Made by a program: the position numbers and the translations under genes. From Marchantia polymorpha subsp. ruderalis (taxonomy: Eukaryota > Streptophyta > Marchantiopsida > Marchantiales > Marchantiaceae): a stretch of 64,000 bases of DNA. Shown piece after piece: positions 1 through 12,838 of this stretch; positions within the stretch are counted from its first letter, which is position 1; every line of letters begins with the position of its first letter. The notes under the pieces were generated by a model, which saw only the letters and a program-made list of their open reading frames with translations, ran no database searches and was not told the origin of the DNA. The DNA lies in NCBI GenBank assembly GCA_037833965.1, contig AP031356.1, positions 21,412,501-21,476,500 on the forward strand. The letters are read 5' to 3'.

Positions 1-2
1 TC

Positions 3-326
3 GGAGCAACTCTGTTTGGGCTGGGATTTTTGGGCAATTTTTGGAGCGACTCATACCTCTTCTCACTGCGGGCAGACGAAGATGATAGGAGCTACAAGAT
101 TCCGAAGGCCGGTTTGTTTAAGTTCATTACATGTCCGAATTATTTTTCGGAGATGGTAGAATGGTTGGGATGGGCCATCATGACCTGGTCTCCAGCTGGG
201 CTTGCTTTCTTCATTTACACCATAGCTAATCTGGCCCCTAGAGCTGTAAGCAACCATCAGTGGTACCTGAGCAAGTTCAATGACTATCCCAAAGAGCGAA
301 GAATTCTTATACCCTTTGTGTATTGA
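3..326 (+). CDS. DET2-like steroid 5-alpha-reductase, C-terminal part
   Basis: This is the last 107 codons of a 3-oxo-5-alpha-steroid 4-dehydrogenase of the DET2 type, an NADPH-dependent membrane enzyme. In seed plants it reduces the delta-4 bond of campestenone-like steroids in brassinosteroid synthesis. The frame is open from base 3 and ends at a stop at 324-326; the start lies outside the window. Visible family hallmarks are YKIP followed by GLF, then CPNYFSEMVEWLGWA, a hydrophobic stretch, ANLAPRA, and a C-terminal block with WYLSKF, DYPKERR and IPFVY. The NYF-E-EW block and the DYPK-R tail are the best conserved parts of the C-terminal reductase domain. No intron is visible in this part. 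Steroid substrate specificity cannot be read from the fragment. The family call is secure; the role in a non-seed plant is inference. Confidence 0.9.
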   Translation, partial: GATLFGLGFLGNFWSDSYLFSLRADEDDRSYKIPKAGLFKFITCPNYFSEMVEWLGWAIMTWSPAGLAFFIYTIANLAPRAVSNHQWYLSKFNDYPKERRILIPFVY

Positions 327-2021
327 TTCTTTTCCAGGTTCACTCTTTTTCTTTCCTTTCTCCTTTACCTTTCAGAGCATTTGAGAGCGAGAGGTTTTTT
401 TGTTACTCGATCTATCCGCCTTTCCCAAGCCAAGATATTGATACCGGTCTGAGAACTCTGTAGAGGAGTCAATGTCATATTCCTCAGCAGCTGTAGAAGC
501 AGAGCACTTCGTAGACGAACTTTGGATGGTAGCGCACGACCGTCATCACGCAGGATAGAAGAATCAGCAACGCTCCCCTCAGTCAGGGACTATCATGTAT
601 ATCTCTATAAAGCTCAGTGGAAATTGTATAGAACTTCTGCATGGCTTTTGATGCCAAAACAAACGTTATTCGTAACTGGTTCTCAATTTGAACGTCTATC
701 AATGGTGGATGATGAGTGTGTCAAAAATATTTACAGGCAGGTGACAAGAAACCAGTGTACCGTCTAGTTCGGCAAAACAAGCACGCTGGTCAGCTCTGGA
801 TAATACCGACCATTGGGTTCAACACAAGATGAAATAAGATCGATTACATACTTGGCACATAGGTTTCCAGATTTCGTCAATTAAAAGCTCTGATGTTGTA
901 GAGCTAATAATCTGCATTGGTTTCTGAAAAACCTTTCTGCCTTGATGGCATTTTCCGTGCAGTACGTTCATGTACGACATATTTAACTCCAGACTTCGCA
1001 GTGAGATTTGCAAATAGAAGTCGAATCACGTGAACGGTGAGGTTCCGATGTGAATGCGGTTCCGTTGAAGTGTGACAAGTTTGTGGTAGGCCTCTTTGCA
1101 CCTCAAAGAACATGTAGTCACAGGACACTATGATGGCATTGCATGCAGGTAACACTAAATATATCTTTCTAGTGAGTAACAGTACTAGACCTTCAAGGAA
1201 GGACAACGACACACATTTCAAGTGATGGCCTGGGAACTACCGTGTTTTCGGTGGTGCGGAATCTACTCACGGCCATGAAGATGACCTTCTGAATAAAAGT
1301 GAAGATATTGTCTCTTATTGCACTCTAATGACGGTCATGTAAAACTTCGGCTGTGTTGATGATTGTTATCATACTACAGAGAAACAATTTCAAATCTTTA
1401 GCCACGTAACACAAGTACATCATGGAATGGAGCAAATCTGTCAAGGATTTCACTTTGATGAAAAGATTCAGAACTGTGGCTCGGCCATTGAGAATACAGT
1501 AAGGAAAACAAGCCAAATCGCAGAACTGAAGGAAAGCAGACTCTCACAGACAGAATTTCAATTCCGAAACGACATTTAAAAGACGCTGCATTATTGATTC
1601 AAATTCAGCCAAGCCTTCCTTAAATGAGGACTTTACGCACGACGCAATGAGAATTTGGACTTTCACAGAACGGTGTATCCGACTCATAAGAAACAAAGAT
1701 GAATCCACTCGCCCAGGACTGGCAATATGTTGCATAGAAATAAAAAGGCAGTGAGAAGCCAACGCCGGCGGCTAATCCTCGCAAGTGCGGATGAAAAGAA
1801 TCAATCACCGAACGTGTATTTTGCATTGATATCGCTGCCGAAGGCAAGAGCTCATTTGAGTACTCACAACTGCACTAACGTTGCATGGGGGCTCAGCTCA
1901 ATGTACATGCTGTTCAAATCAGAATAGGGAGTAGAACCAGCAACTTCGAAGGCCCTACTGCCAGAATCATTGCAGCAAATTAGCCTATAGACAAATTTTC
2001 CTATCCAACTTATAAAAATTC
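327..2021. other. Intergenic DNA, no recognisable gene
   Basis: This stretch starts with the probable 3' UTR of the DET2-like gene and runs to the stop codon of PSRP5 on the other strand. It contains only short ORFs (up to about 105 codons) on both strands with no motif I recognise. The two flanking genes converge, so both 3' UTRs should fall here. Confidence 0.5.
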
Positions 2022-2787
2022 CTAGATATTCTTGGTCTTGTTGACCTTAGCTGGTGGCCAGCGGCCCTTCTTCCTCAGGTGGCGCTTGCGAACCAGCCTC
2101 TTCCTCTTGAGTTCTAACTTCTTAGCTTTTTTCTTGAGGAGCTCTGACTGCAACTTGAGAACTAATGCAGGGTCAGATGGAGCACTGGGAGTGCTATCTC
2201 CGGCCGCCTCTTCGGCTGCTGCCCTAACGATCACATTTCTCTTCTCGGTCCATGAAACCTTCCCTACTGGCGCTAAGACGAGTTTAAAACCTGCACGGAA
2301 AGAGCCCGTCAGATATGGCTCCATCCATTGAATTATTCAACATTCCGATGCCAATCATACCGAGCCCCTATTCTCACCGAACCTTCTGCTTGGCTCAAAA
2401 CCCTCAAATCCTCGAATTCGTGTCATTTGTAACCACAGAGACTATGGTGGCAGACAGAGCTGAATGCAGTGTCCCCGTGAATGCTGAACGTAGTTGGGAC
2501 ACCAAACGACATTTCAAAACGCAAAGGGCATTCGACACTGGAGAAATCTCAAAATGACAAATTGTTAAACCACGAGCAATTTCCACCAGGAATTAGCACA
2601 CACGGTCACAAAATAGGAACATTCCGCAAACACAACACAGCACGCGGAGAAGGGAAAGATAGCTCCACGAACCTGTCCGTCGTAGGCCCTGGTGACACGA
2701 AGAGGAGGAGGAGACGATGGACGAAGAGGCGGCAGACGAGAGTGCGAGAGACGAGAGCGAAGTGGCGAGGGCGCACGCCATGGCCAT
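2022..2787 (-). CDS. PSRP5: Plastid-specific 50S ribosomal protein 5 (PSRP5), two exons
   Basis: This is a small basic protein of the chloroplast large ribosomal subunit, nuclear-encoded and imported. I join exon 1 (2787-2673) and exon 2 (2290-2022) across a 382-nt GT-AG intron. The donor reads GGACAG/GTTCG and the acceptor CCGTGCAG/GTTTT; both are phase 1, giving 127 residues against about 148 in Arabidopsis. The first 35 residues, from MAMACALATSL, are rich in Ser, Ala and Leu and look like a chloroplast transit peptide. The C-terminus carries a very basic helix (KKKAKKLELKRKRLVRKR) followed by LRKKGRWPP and KTKNI. This matches the end of Arabidopsis PSRP5 almost residue for residue, and it is what identifies the gene. 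The start is the first ATG of two (residues 1 and 3). A frame upstream of exon 2 also offers an ATG at 2324, but that reading lacks a transit peptide. Confidence 0.88.
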
Positions 2788-3774
2788 CTCTGTCGACTGT
2801 CGTTCGAAGATCACAAGAGTCCGCGAGACGACGCCCGCGAGAAGTTTTGCTTCCGTGCTCTGCTCGCCTCGTCCCTTCCTTCCCCTCCCTTCCCTTCCTT
2901 CTCCTCTTCGTGCCTTCTGGATAAACTGTCCGTGACATGGCACCATTCCAGTGACACTATCTACTCGGTTCATCCACTTCGTCCCCTACCGCGTGAGCAC
3001 GAGCTCTCGAACCGCGTACTCTCCCGACCATCGACCATGTCAAACTTCTCCAACTGCGTCGTCGTGGAATGTTCCGCTTCCACTTGCAACTTGACGAATG
3101 CCAGTCGATTACTTTTTTGAAAACAGTTGGAATAACCAGTACTCTTTGTCAATGTTTTGTATGTTATGTTATTACCTTCCCAGTGAGCCAGTAAAATATT
3201 CCGGATTACTTTGTACAATACAACAATATAAGAAAAACATATATTTAATTGGGCTTTACATGCGTGGAAAGGCCAAATATCTTAATATTCTCATGTGTAA
3301 ATAATATACAATTTCGTATACATATTTACGATATATATAAGTGATGCCATATGTACACGAGAGCATGTTTTCACACAAAAAAATAGCCAACACAGAAATT
3401 GAAGCCGACGTGTATTGATGACCATGACCAAGTACGAATATACTGATTTTTAATACTAAGTATAACAAAATAAAATAGATTTGAAACAATGCTCCGCATA
3501 TATGTCTTCTTTTCATCATAAGCGTTCTACAAGAGTCTCATAAAACTTTTTCACACATGTCTACTGTTAATTTCCATAGCACAAAGGAGACCGTCCAAGC
3601 CTTAAAATTGCAGAGCACTATTGTCACATAATTCTTGCACAACCTAAAGATCCATCCATCTATATCAGTCACCGTTAATCATATATAAAATTTCATATAG
3701 AAAGATCTGACACTCGTGCCTTGATGGAGTGTGGCATCAGTAAAATTTAGTAGATAATGTTTCTTGTTACTTGA

Positions 3775-3778
<4 letters not shown>
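2788..3778. other. Upstream region of PSRP5 and AT-rich spacer
   Basis: Bases 2788-3060 are GC-richer with long purine/pyrimidine runs and should hold the 5' UTR and promoter of PSRP5, transcribed leftward. Beyond about 3100 the DNA is AT-rich with short ORFs only. I see no TATA box that I would place with confidence. Confidence 0.4.

Positions 3779-3807
<29 letters not shown>
3779..3807. repeat. (TA)n microsatellite
   Basis: An uninterrupted run of about 14 TA dinucleotides in AT-rich intergenic DNA. It is likely length-polymorphic and can form a cruciform. No gene is adjacent. Confidence 0.95.
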
Positions 3808-3809
<2 letters not shown>

Positions 3810-3859
3810 TGGATATGAAAATGGTACTATCCTATATGCAATTACATCAAGATAAGTTT

Positions 3860-3930
3860 GGGGATTACACAGTTGGTTAAGATTCTCCTCGCGTAAAGCC
3901 TTTGACGTTCAAGGTCACGCCGACTTAATC
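3860..3930 (+). repeat. tRNA-like segment, possible SINE head
   Basis: About 70 bases have the order of a tRNA: a GGGGATTA start, then AGTTGGTTAAGATTC resembling a D-arm/pol III box A, and GTTCAAGGTC in the position of a T-arm/box B. The acceptor stem does not pair well and the T-loop is off consensus, so it is not a working tRNA gene by eye. A tRNA-derived SINE head or tRNA pseudogene fits best. No poly(A) tail or target-site duplication was found. Confidence 0.3.
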
Positions 3931-4249
3931 ACGATCTCTCGATGGTCATAGGATGCAACAACATCGTCCCACAGTATCACTTTGCCCCCAGTTACTTCTA
4001 ATAGCTATTTATCTTCAAAGTCCAAGTACTCTTCCACTCCCTATCATACCAAATACTGCACATTAAATTATAAGAATGACTTTGAATGAAAATTTCAAAG
4101 GACTTATTGGTATCATTGATTTCCAAATTTGATGTTGAGCCTCCCAAGTCGTTGCACGTAGTCCATGAGAGATATATTTAGCAATGTATATCATTTGCTA
4201 TGTGAAAGTCCAACATCTTCGTTTGTCTTTTGTAATAAGTTTGGCTACA

Positions 4250-5420
4250 GACAACGAGGGCCTTCCCATCAAAACCTTGTGAAGGCAATGTGGGGACCAA
4301 TGTCATACTTCTCGGCAATTTAACAAGCTTTGAACTTTATATGTAGAGCTTCCAATGCTACCCTCTTCCTCCATTCTATGGTGATGGCCAATTCTTGTAG
4401 CACAATCTACACAGGTGTAATTGGAGTGGTTCCTCCATCATAGACCATGTAAGACTAGTCTTTGGATTAGAGTTTATAGGTGGAAGGCTCCCAATATAAT
4501 GGTCCCATTGAACACGAAGCTATTTCTCGACTAATGTTCCGAATTGGTGTGTCTTGATTTTCTACAAATCGTGCAGCGTTACATGAATTCTAATATGCAT
4601 AGGCGATTTGCAACAATCTGATGAACCAATTGGATTTTAACTCGTCCAAGGATTTAGTTAATTGTCCACTTTTAGACTCATTTCCGCCTTTCCTCCTTAA
4701 TACGATCTCTCTCGTTTTTCTTCAGACTTTACCTCCATTCGTTGCTTAAGAGTGTAGTCTTGAGGTATGCTCCTCTTCGGATTTAGGAAGAATTGTCGGT
4801 AGAGGTGATCCCCTCTTTAATTCTTTGCCCTTGGCTTTGATATGACGGGACTATCATTTGGGGGTAAGTCGATGTGGCGATATCATTTGACATTTCGTAT
4901 GACTTTGTTGCTTGTATCACTACCTCCAAAATACTGGGTCCGATCTTTGATGAAAGATTCATGGTACTTTCCCACTCCAGTCACATACCATTCTATGGCG
5001 GGTATTGGCATCGTGTCCAAGAGATTTAAAAACTTCTCAGAATAATCTTTGAGCTCCTTTATGTTGGCCTCGTTTCATCGCGCTCAAGTAGTAATTGGTC
5101 AAACCCCATCTTTCGGAAAAAAACTGGCCAGAAAGCTTGACGCTCTCCTCAAATGGCTATGTTTGCGGCATTTTCCTCTGTATCATTCATCCACACCCGC
5201 ATCCGTTTCTGATGTTGTTGGGAATCGAAAAATATATAGAGTTCGAACTCAACACCTGACTTCAAAGGAGTTGGTTACACGATTCGTGCATACATGTAAG
5301 TTAATTTCCCAACGATATACTTACCATAATACTAACTGCGTTGGATTACCTAGATCCGACTCTTCAATATCTGAATTTTTTTGTTGCATATCTCTTTTTG
5401 CCGCAACCAATGCCATCTTC
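4250..5420 (-). mobile_element. Degraded retroelement fragment with gag-like coding traces
   Basis: Read on the minus strand, this stretch shows scattered coding traces: a Met-led start near 5413 with a charged N-terminus, a patch rich in Ala and Trp-Pro around 5150, and a patch with the spacing of a Ty3/gypsy-type gag core around 5000. The fragment is old and clearly broken in several places, and no terminal repeats, protease or reverse transcriptase were found. The family assignment rests only on residue spacing and is weak; an unrelated worn transposon gene is the alternative. It is treated as a fossil. Confidence 0.3.
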
Positions 5421-7964
5421 ACTTCATGTAATTAAACCTCGCCAGGTCATTTTCGTGATTACTATACGTCGATTCTAACTGTATGGTCAGTTATATAAGC
5501 AAATAAATATTCATTCAAGGAAATCTTATAGTTGGCATGGAAAAATACATGATTCAGGACTGTATGCTATAATAACAATTTTATTCACGTACAATTGAAT
5601 AGTATAATTGATAATTCGGATTTATTTTCGTATGTAATGATAAACTAAATAACTGAATGTAACCCGAGTTAAATCAGACTGGGTTGTCTAATTGTCAATA
5701 ACAAGCTCTCTACCTCCTGCGAGATTGCCTCAAATAAGTACGGTCAGCAGATTGCTACTCCAGAGCCCTCTGCGGGACAAACATTGAGTCCCTCAATTGT
5801 GCCAGGTTCATTTACCGGGTCAATATCTCAACGAAGAAGACATGAATTAACTTTTAGCGCTAAGTAGTATCTAACACAATGAATACGGAGAAAACAATAT
5901 ACTGGGCGATAAAAGTCCCCTGCTGTACTGCTCCTGCACAGAAGAGTGCTGCCACTCTCATACATCAATTTTCAATTCTTTATGTCAGATCTCATTGATT
6001 AAATTGATCTGATCTGGGGCATGAGATGGGGTTTTCTAGAATTATATAAAATTCTAGAGAAATACTTATGGAGGAGACATGGGAAGAGGCTCATCTTGAA
6101 GGTCAAGTCAATGGGGAGTCTGTTCATAGAACTTGAAATTCACAAGTGGACTGGTCAAGATGCGCTCTGTCACAAAAGAACCGGAACATATCACAAATTC
6201 AAGTCCAACAGAACTTTTGACAGCCGCCGGAGATGGAACCAAGTTGGAGAAATTCAAGCCTTACCTTAAAGACCGAGCTCTTGACCGCGCATTCGCTCAT
6301 TCTGTATCCTTCGAATCCGGCGAAACTCTGCAGAGTGTGCCATGAATGGGTTTTCGTGCCATTGTTCAACCCGACTTCACAGGGAAACTTGAGACCCAAT
6401 AGTCCGAAGTCCAGGCCATTGTAGTTAGATGGAATCATATCAAAACTAACTGGGAATATAAGTATCATACATCACGTGTGTATTATACTGCAAAGACCGT
6501 AAAAACTAGATGGCGATCGGTACTCTCAACTGCTATCAGCTTGTTTCTTATGGGATGTGAGAGGAAGAATTGACTTCAATCACACAGATTTAGTGGCAAT
6601 AGCATGTGCATTTATCGGGAAGACAGAGGTCTACAATTGAGCAACATAACATGAATCTAGAATTTAATAATAACACAAAGTTCTGAAATATGCAAGATAA
6701 ACTCTTCTTTTTCGCTTGCCGAAAGGTGCAATGAATCCTGCCAAAAAAAAGCGTTAAATATCTAATAATATCAATAAATACATTCTGAAGATTAGTAGGG
6801 AAATTGTCGGTGTCCCAATCTGACTCGAGCCGAACATCCGACTTCCGACGCGAACACCGGAAGATCAGCTCCTTTTACATTTTGGTTGATACACACAACT
6901 CTTATGACTTGTTCTCCAGTTTAAGTGAGTCCTAGCCTCGTGCCACAATCTCAGCTGCAGCATTCCGTATGGTCTATGGATATCTAACAGCTCCATGCAA
7001 CATCTTTTGTCTTGCACATAATCCATGGCTCATTTTTAGTTATTTTCTATAAGGTCATGCTTAAGTGGCTCCACCTCACAGGTAACCAATCATTCCAGAG
7101 GAGATTGTTTTAGATTCTTGACTATTTATAGTACTGCTTACGAAGTATTCAAGAATAATTGCTCACGAACACTTATATTCTCAGCATACAATGGAGATGA
7201 GATGCAAGTAATCAACAGTTACGATCTCAATTAATCTGGTTTCAATATAGGAATGTTTTTAGAATTTTGTAAAATATCGGAGACTGCATAACTTTGAAAG
7301 GAATTAGCATTCATCTGACTGTTCCCAAGGCTTGTGGTAATGAAGTTGAATCTTTTACGCTAGATATGGCTCAGTCTTGTTGCAGTTATTTCTTACCAAA
7401 AGCCATTGCATGCAACTTTTCTGGCTCCGCATAGAAGTCACTTTAGCATAGTCAAGCGACTCATTCCAGTTTGAACAAGAAGTCCTTCCACTTTCGCCGT
7501 TGTATCTTTGCTGTTTGACCAATTTCTAAACCGTAAGTCTTCATTCTAGAACCCTGTTGGATAGACTTCATCGACATATCATTACAGAAATCTCATTTAT
7601 TCATTTTTGGATGTGTGTGCTCCTCTTTAGCGGATGATATTCATACTTATGGTCAAGCTAACTTTATAAGACATGTCTTATTCCATCCTGTAAGTTGTAA
7701 ATTCAATGGGTCCAGTGTAGGCTTGATATAGTCAAAGCCTTCCTTTTCTCATTATGGTCTTATAGGAATGTATGATATATATGCATGATTTTAGGAGTCT
7801 AAGAGAGCTGGTTGGATCCTATGATTTTGTTTCACTTAAACTAGATGCTAAACTACCTGAAAGTTTATTATGCTTGAAAATGTCTGGAAAAGTAGATGAT
7901 GTTTCTTTACAAGCAGACTCATAATTGGCGTATATTTATTTCTCATTTAATTTTAAAATTGCAC
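5421..7964. other. AT-rich intergenic DNA
   Basis: I recognise no gene here. A frame on the plus strand from about 6133 to 6570 is open apart from two stops (TGA at 6343, TAG at 6400) and reads as plausible protein, starting with MRSVTKEPEH, but I could not name it. It may be a worn gene or repeat fragment. The rest has only short ORFs. Confidence 0.35.
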
Positions 7965-8013
7965 GTTTAACCATGTCGTTGCCCTCGGAACCAGGGCAAC
8001 GACATGGTTAAAC
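7965..8013. repeat. Perfect 20-bp palindrome with 9-base loop
   Basis: The arms GTTTAACCATGTCGTTGCCC (7965-7984) and its exact reverse complement (7994-8013) flank a 9-base loop. The surrounding DNA is AT-rich and shows no terminator-like T run, so this is not a transcription terminator. It is one of a set of short sequence-unrelated palindromes in this window. Confidence 0.95.
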
Positions 8014-8832
8014 ACTGGATCCCCATCTACATCTATTATGTACTTTATTTAGCTTCAGTATATTTTTTAATATGCTTGAGTTCCTTTTATAGATGTATCG
8101 TGGGGGTTTGAAAAGTCATAAATATAAGTGGAAACCTTGATTGTGTGGTTAGAAATTTGACATGGAGGAGCCTATTCTGTGGATTTTGTATGTAGGAGAG
8201 TAGGTTACATATTGATGAATTCAGTGTCAACTTTTAAATTAATTTGGGCTTTTTCCATGCATTTTCGTTTTTCTTGTTTACGATGCAGGATATATACTAT
8301 AAATGTATGTAAAAGATGTGGGGATAAAATACAATGATTTATCCGATGTTATTTTTCTTTGTTTTTACCGTTTGATGTCATGTGTCTTTGTTTATTCTAT
8401 CGCTATATCTATTTGTTTATATTTTAAGTCTATTTACATGTTCCAACTAGTTCAAGTTACATTGAATGCTCTGTGTTATATAAGAGGAGGGTTTTTCTAA
8501 AAAACTGATCTTATTATGTATCTTCAATAATCTCTCCTATGCAGCCATCGAGTGCCTTACCAATCAGTCTCAACTCTTACAAAATAGCCTTTGGGTGTGA
8601 TATGGCTTTTTATGAGTAGTTAATTAGTGTACTGAAACTTACAAGAGCTTAATCCGAGAACTCTCTTAATCATGAATTGCTTTCTCAAGTCTAAAGTTGG
8701 AACTTTCTGCAACTCTTCTGTTGGATTACTTCCTAACGGGTCCCAATCCGATACACACCATGTGCTCTCAACAATGCTCTCCGTTTAACATTTATGCCAC
8801 CCAATTTGTGTTATTCAGTCGACATGTGGGCT
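8014..8832. other. AT-rich intergenic DNA, nothing recognised
   Basis: Low-complexity AT-rich sequence between the palindrome at 7965-8013 and the left end of the inverted-repeat element. The longest ORF is 65 codons and has no recognisable motif. Confidence 0.5.
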
Positions 8833-9860
8833 TGTAATAACCCACCAAAGGCTGAAACTGCAGTATAGCAGCAAAAAGGTCAAACCCACAGGGACAGAGG
8901 CAACACACGGAGTACAAAGTATCACGTTTAACAGACTATTGAAGAGTTTGAATTCTCAGGCGACTATCACTCCCAGAAATACTGCAAGTGCTCAACTCGG
9001 AGGTCACTCGGAGGACTCACAGTGCAGCGTAGTTCACCCCAACACACACCTGAAACTGGAAAAGCACAACTAAGAGGCCGGTTAGGACCTCCACTCAAGG
9101 TTCAGGGGGAAAGTTTCTCAAGAGTACATTCAAAGGATCTGCAGGTAGTGTTCCCCAACTCCGGATTGTTAACTCTGACTGCTAGAACAGAGCATCCGGG
9201 TTGGACTTCCTACTTCAGATGCGGTACCTTCGTCAAACCGAAGTCACTCACACGCGGTGAACAACACACTCAACTCACAAAACACGCAGAGAATACAAAA
9301 ACCGAATTGAGAAACTCAACTGAGAAAAGATCCAATGTCACACCATAACAGTCTATTGACGAGTTTGAATTCTCAGGCACTAGTCATTTATCAGAAATAC
9401 TGTGGAGGTTAGCCCCAAGGGCGCCACAGGCAGCGTAACCTGAATTTACAACCATGACTTACTCGAAGTAACAAAACTTCACTTTGGCATTCAAAGCAAA
9501 CATCCTGAAGGAGTACAAACAGGAAGAATCACCCGAAGGTGTAGGGACGAACTGCTCAAGTATCTAACCAGTTACTAGCTCTGAGCACTGAGCAATCACC
9601 CGCAGGTGTATATCCAAACTGCTCAAGTATCTAACCAGTACACTAGCTCTGAACATTCGGCCGAAGGCCTTCAGCTACAAAATGCGGTAACTTCGTCAAG
9701 CTGTAGCTCCTCTTGCGCGGTGACAGAACTAAAGACACAAACACGCAGAGAAAATGAGTTCCTGAACTGCACTTCCGAAACTGGAAGAATCCCAAGGCAA
9801 GACGCCTTGAACTACTTTATACCTCCTAAGTCCTAACAACCTAACACTCTAGACTACACT
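8833..9860 (+). repeat. Left inverted terminal arm of the 5.6-kb element
   Basis: The arm starts TGTAATAACCCA and aligns in inverted orientation with 14412 down to about 13415. Shared blocks include the stretch around 8930-8990 containing GAGTTTGAATTCTCAGGCGA, the block around 9655-9700 with CCGAAGGCCTTCAGCTACA, and the inner end around 9770-9830. Only short unrelated ORFs fall inside it. Confidence 0.85.
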
Positions 9861-9870
9861 ACACTCCATG

Positions 9871-12510
9871 TCATCTGCTATGTCTCCTGCGCGACGGACT
9901 ACCGTGCACTAACTCTCTACCCGACCAGTCGTCGGCTCCGCTGCGCAACCCCAGCCGCCGAAGTACCTCGGTCACCTCTGCCTCGAGGTTCGCAATGGCG
10001 TCTCGCGACCTCGTCAAAAAAGCATCTAACCTCTTCGCGACCCGCCGCCGGCTCCGACTGTCACCCGACATCAATTCCGCCGCACAAATCTTTAACCCGC
10101 GTAGTGTGATTCTCTCATGCGCAACCACTTCCCAATGAGTTTAACCTCTGAGGCAGCGGTTCACTCGCTCTGCCAACTCCTCCCGCGTGCGATCTGTCGC
10201 GCGCCGGCGATCGCCTTCAACCTCTACCAGCTGCAGCTCTGCCTCTGCACGCTGCGCTCTCAATTCGCCGCACTGCGATTGCAGGTGACGAATTAACTCT
10301 TTATCGGCTTGACGTGCGCTCTGACACTGCTCTAGTAACCGTGTCTGTCACACAAGCTCCTCGGAGAAGATGCGATTCTTAGCTTGCTCAGAATCGACAT
10401 TCTCCGCGAGCTTCTCCCGCTGCTTCGCAAATTACTTCTCCGCTTCGTCCAACTTCTCATCACGCGCCTTGTTGACCGCCTTCTGCAACTTCCGCAAAAT
10501 GGCAAGGTGTCCACGCAGGGCCTTGTTCTTCAACCTCAAATCCTTGATTGTCTCGTCCAAGGAAGCCAACAAACGACTTGTCCTGACCTTGGTCCGCGTC
10601 CGATTGCGCACCAATTCGACGTAGGACCCCCGATGGCGAGGATCATCATACTTCCCCACCTTGCGATTAAGGTACCTCAGCAGGGGTACCACCTGCTCGC
10701 ACAAGACTCTTGTCGGCGTGCCTTGCACCGACTCCTCTTCCTCCTCCGAGCTCGACTCATCCTCGTCATCCTCCGAATTGAGGATCTCGGTCGCTACAAA
10801 ATTCCCCGGCGACTCCCGGGAGTTGGGTTGCGTGGCTTCTGCTGCCGCGGCCGCCGCTCCACTCCCTGCCAAAATGTCGAATGCGGTGGGAGACCCGGCT
10901 CTCGACAAGTCCGATCCTCCTGCCTGATTTGCTACCGCCGAAGGCGCTTGTGCCGAAGGCAACTCAGCCGAAGGCACACGTGTCTCCTCCTTCCGTCCTT
11001 CGTCCGTCGCCGATCTCTCACATTGGGCCTGCGCCGAAGGCCCTTGAGCCAAAGGCTCCTCCTCACTCATCTGGTGCATCGAAGGCGGCTGCGCCAAAGT
11101 CTCTTGACCCGAAGTCGAGTCATCAAATGGTACTTGCTCGGAAGCGAAGCACCTGTCCGTCGTCGGCACATTCGTCGGTGCCGCATGTTGTCTTCCTTGA
11201 CCCTAAGGCTTTCTTGCTTCCGCCGAAGGCGTCCGTGCCTTCAGTGCAGGGAGGTCTGCTGACCTCTCCGCAGTTCGTGCACTCGCATCCTCCTCCGAGG
11301 ATGGCGAGTTTCTCCTCTCTACAGCTCTTCCCGTTTCTGCGCTGCTTGCAGGCATGACGAGCCTGCGAGCCTTCTGCTTTGGTCGACTGCAGAGCTCCGT
11401 CATCAGCCGCTTTCGATTGGGAGCAGCAGCATCGCGTTGCTGGCTCTGCTTCACCTCTCCTTCCCACTTCCGCTTCCGCGACACTCGTGTTGCGAGCGGT
11501 TCTTCCTCCGCCCTTGTTTGAGATGGTGGCGTGCAGGCGGGCGTCTCGTCTTCGTCACTATCGACTTCAACGTCCTTCACATATCGGCCTGGATTGCTGC
11601 GTGACAGCAATGGAAATTGTACCCGCTTCGACGCGGTCAAACATTTTATTGATCTATAGGAATTGATCAAGAAGACGGAGAGGTGATTGATTGATCTTAC
11701 CTTCTCCTCGAATGCATGTTGTCTTGTCGCCTTCCACAGAATGCGAGCCTAATGAATCGGAGCTCCGGACAACGCTAGCTCCACGAACCCCACCTGCCAA
11801 GAAGTTATGTAGGTGATCCGGTGTGGCTGCAAGAGTTGAATAAGTGCTACTGCGACATTCCTCCGGAAGCCATCCTTGTAGTCACGGGTCTTGTTCCCGT
11901 TCTTGCTCGACTTGCTATGCTTGAACAGCGTCCCGAAGGAAGCTTCTTCCTCCTTCGAAATATTGACACTCTCGCACTCGAACAGAAGATGGCCTTCTTC
12001 TTCCGCGCATCTTCCTAACACCTGCTCTTAGTCACTGACTTCCCATCGCTCCGGGTGCGGTCGGAATCCGCGCATAGGTTGTAGGCACTTGTCCCGCAGC
12101 CACTCGCGTATCATATCCGGACACACCCAATTCCATCCCCACAGGAAGAAATCGAGTTTCACCGCAGTCAGCTCGCGCTGGAATGCGCACAACTCAATGT
12201 GCGGTAGCTTTAGCGGAATTATCTGCAGCTGCGTAGACTTCGACATCGCGTTCTTGAATCCGACCGCGCATGTCAGAAGTCCGCGAACTCTGTAGTAACC
12301 CACTTTTTGTTTTTCGTCGGAACTAAAACATTTTTGAATAGTAAGTACCGTGGTAGCAGCTGTAAATAGTAATTGGTACGCAAAGCCAGAGTAAAAAGAG
12401 GATCCAAGACAGTCAAGGGGTTTTGGGCTTAGGCCACAGTGGAACGCTTGGAATGGAACGGGCGGTTCACGCTGCACGACTGGCTTCGAGCACCTTCGGC
12501 GGTAGATCAC
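9871..12510 (-). mobile_element. Coding region inside the 5.6-kb element
   Basis: Long minus-strand frames fill the space between the arms. In reading order they give a part with hydrophobic and Trp-rich patches (about 12510-11750), a Ser/Asp/Glu-rich part with a basic cluster (about 11670-11200), and a long charged, coiled-coil-like part (about 11170-9871). They lie close together and look like one former product. The large plus-strand frames over the same bases are their shadows. The product resembles no enzyme I can name. A structural or mobile-domain protein of the element is the likely role, and that is inference. Confidence 0.5.
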
Positions 12511-12741
12511 TCATAACTTCCTCAATTCTTAACGCCTTGAGTTACTTAGGGTCTCGTTGAAAAGAACTTGACGCTCTGGTTCTAACGAGCCCAAGAACGC
12601 TTGGAATGGATGAGGACTCAGGAAGTTGTGACTGTCGGAAGATGCAAAAGAGAACGCCTACGGATAGGCGGAAGGAGTTCGTCGTCGGCGGAATATCCGC
12701 CTTCGGCCCTAGATGTTCGCCTTCGGCGACGGACGTCTTCG

Positions 12742-12838
12742 GGTCAACTTCAAGTCGGCGAACTTCAAGTCGGCAAACTCGGGGTCGGCAAACTTGAGGT
12801 CGGGGAACTCAAGGTCGGAGAACTCGGAGTTGGCGAAA
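12742..12838. repeat. 15-bp minisatellite, about six units
   Basis: Tandem 15-base units of the type GTCGGCGAACTTCAA run through this stretch. A shorter second cluster sits at about 13106-13150. Because the unit is five codons long, both strands stay open: the plus strand reads VGELQ-like and the minus strand FADLK-like five-residue repeats. The periodicity comes from the DNA repeat and not from a protein family. Confidence 0.85.

Noticed and set aside
5049-5435. A 128-codon plus-strand ORF
   Set aside because: It is opposite the gag-like traces on the minus strand and has no recognisable motif.
10384-11262. A 292-codon plus-strand frame inside the 5.6-kb element
   Set aside because: It lies opposite the long charged minus-strand frame. 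Its Arg/Leu-rich composition is the shadow of an acidic, Ser-rich coding strand. No motif was found.
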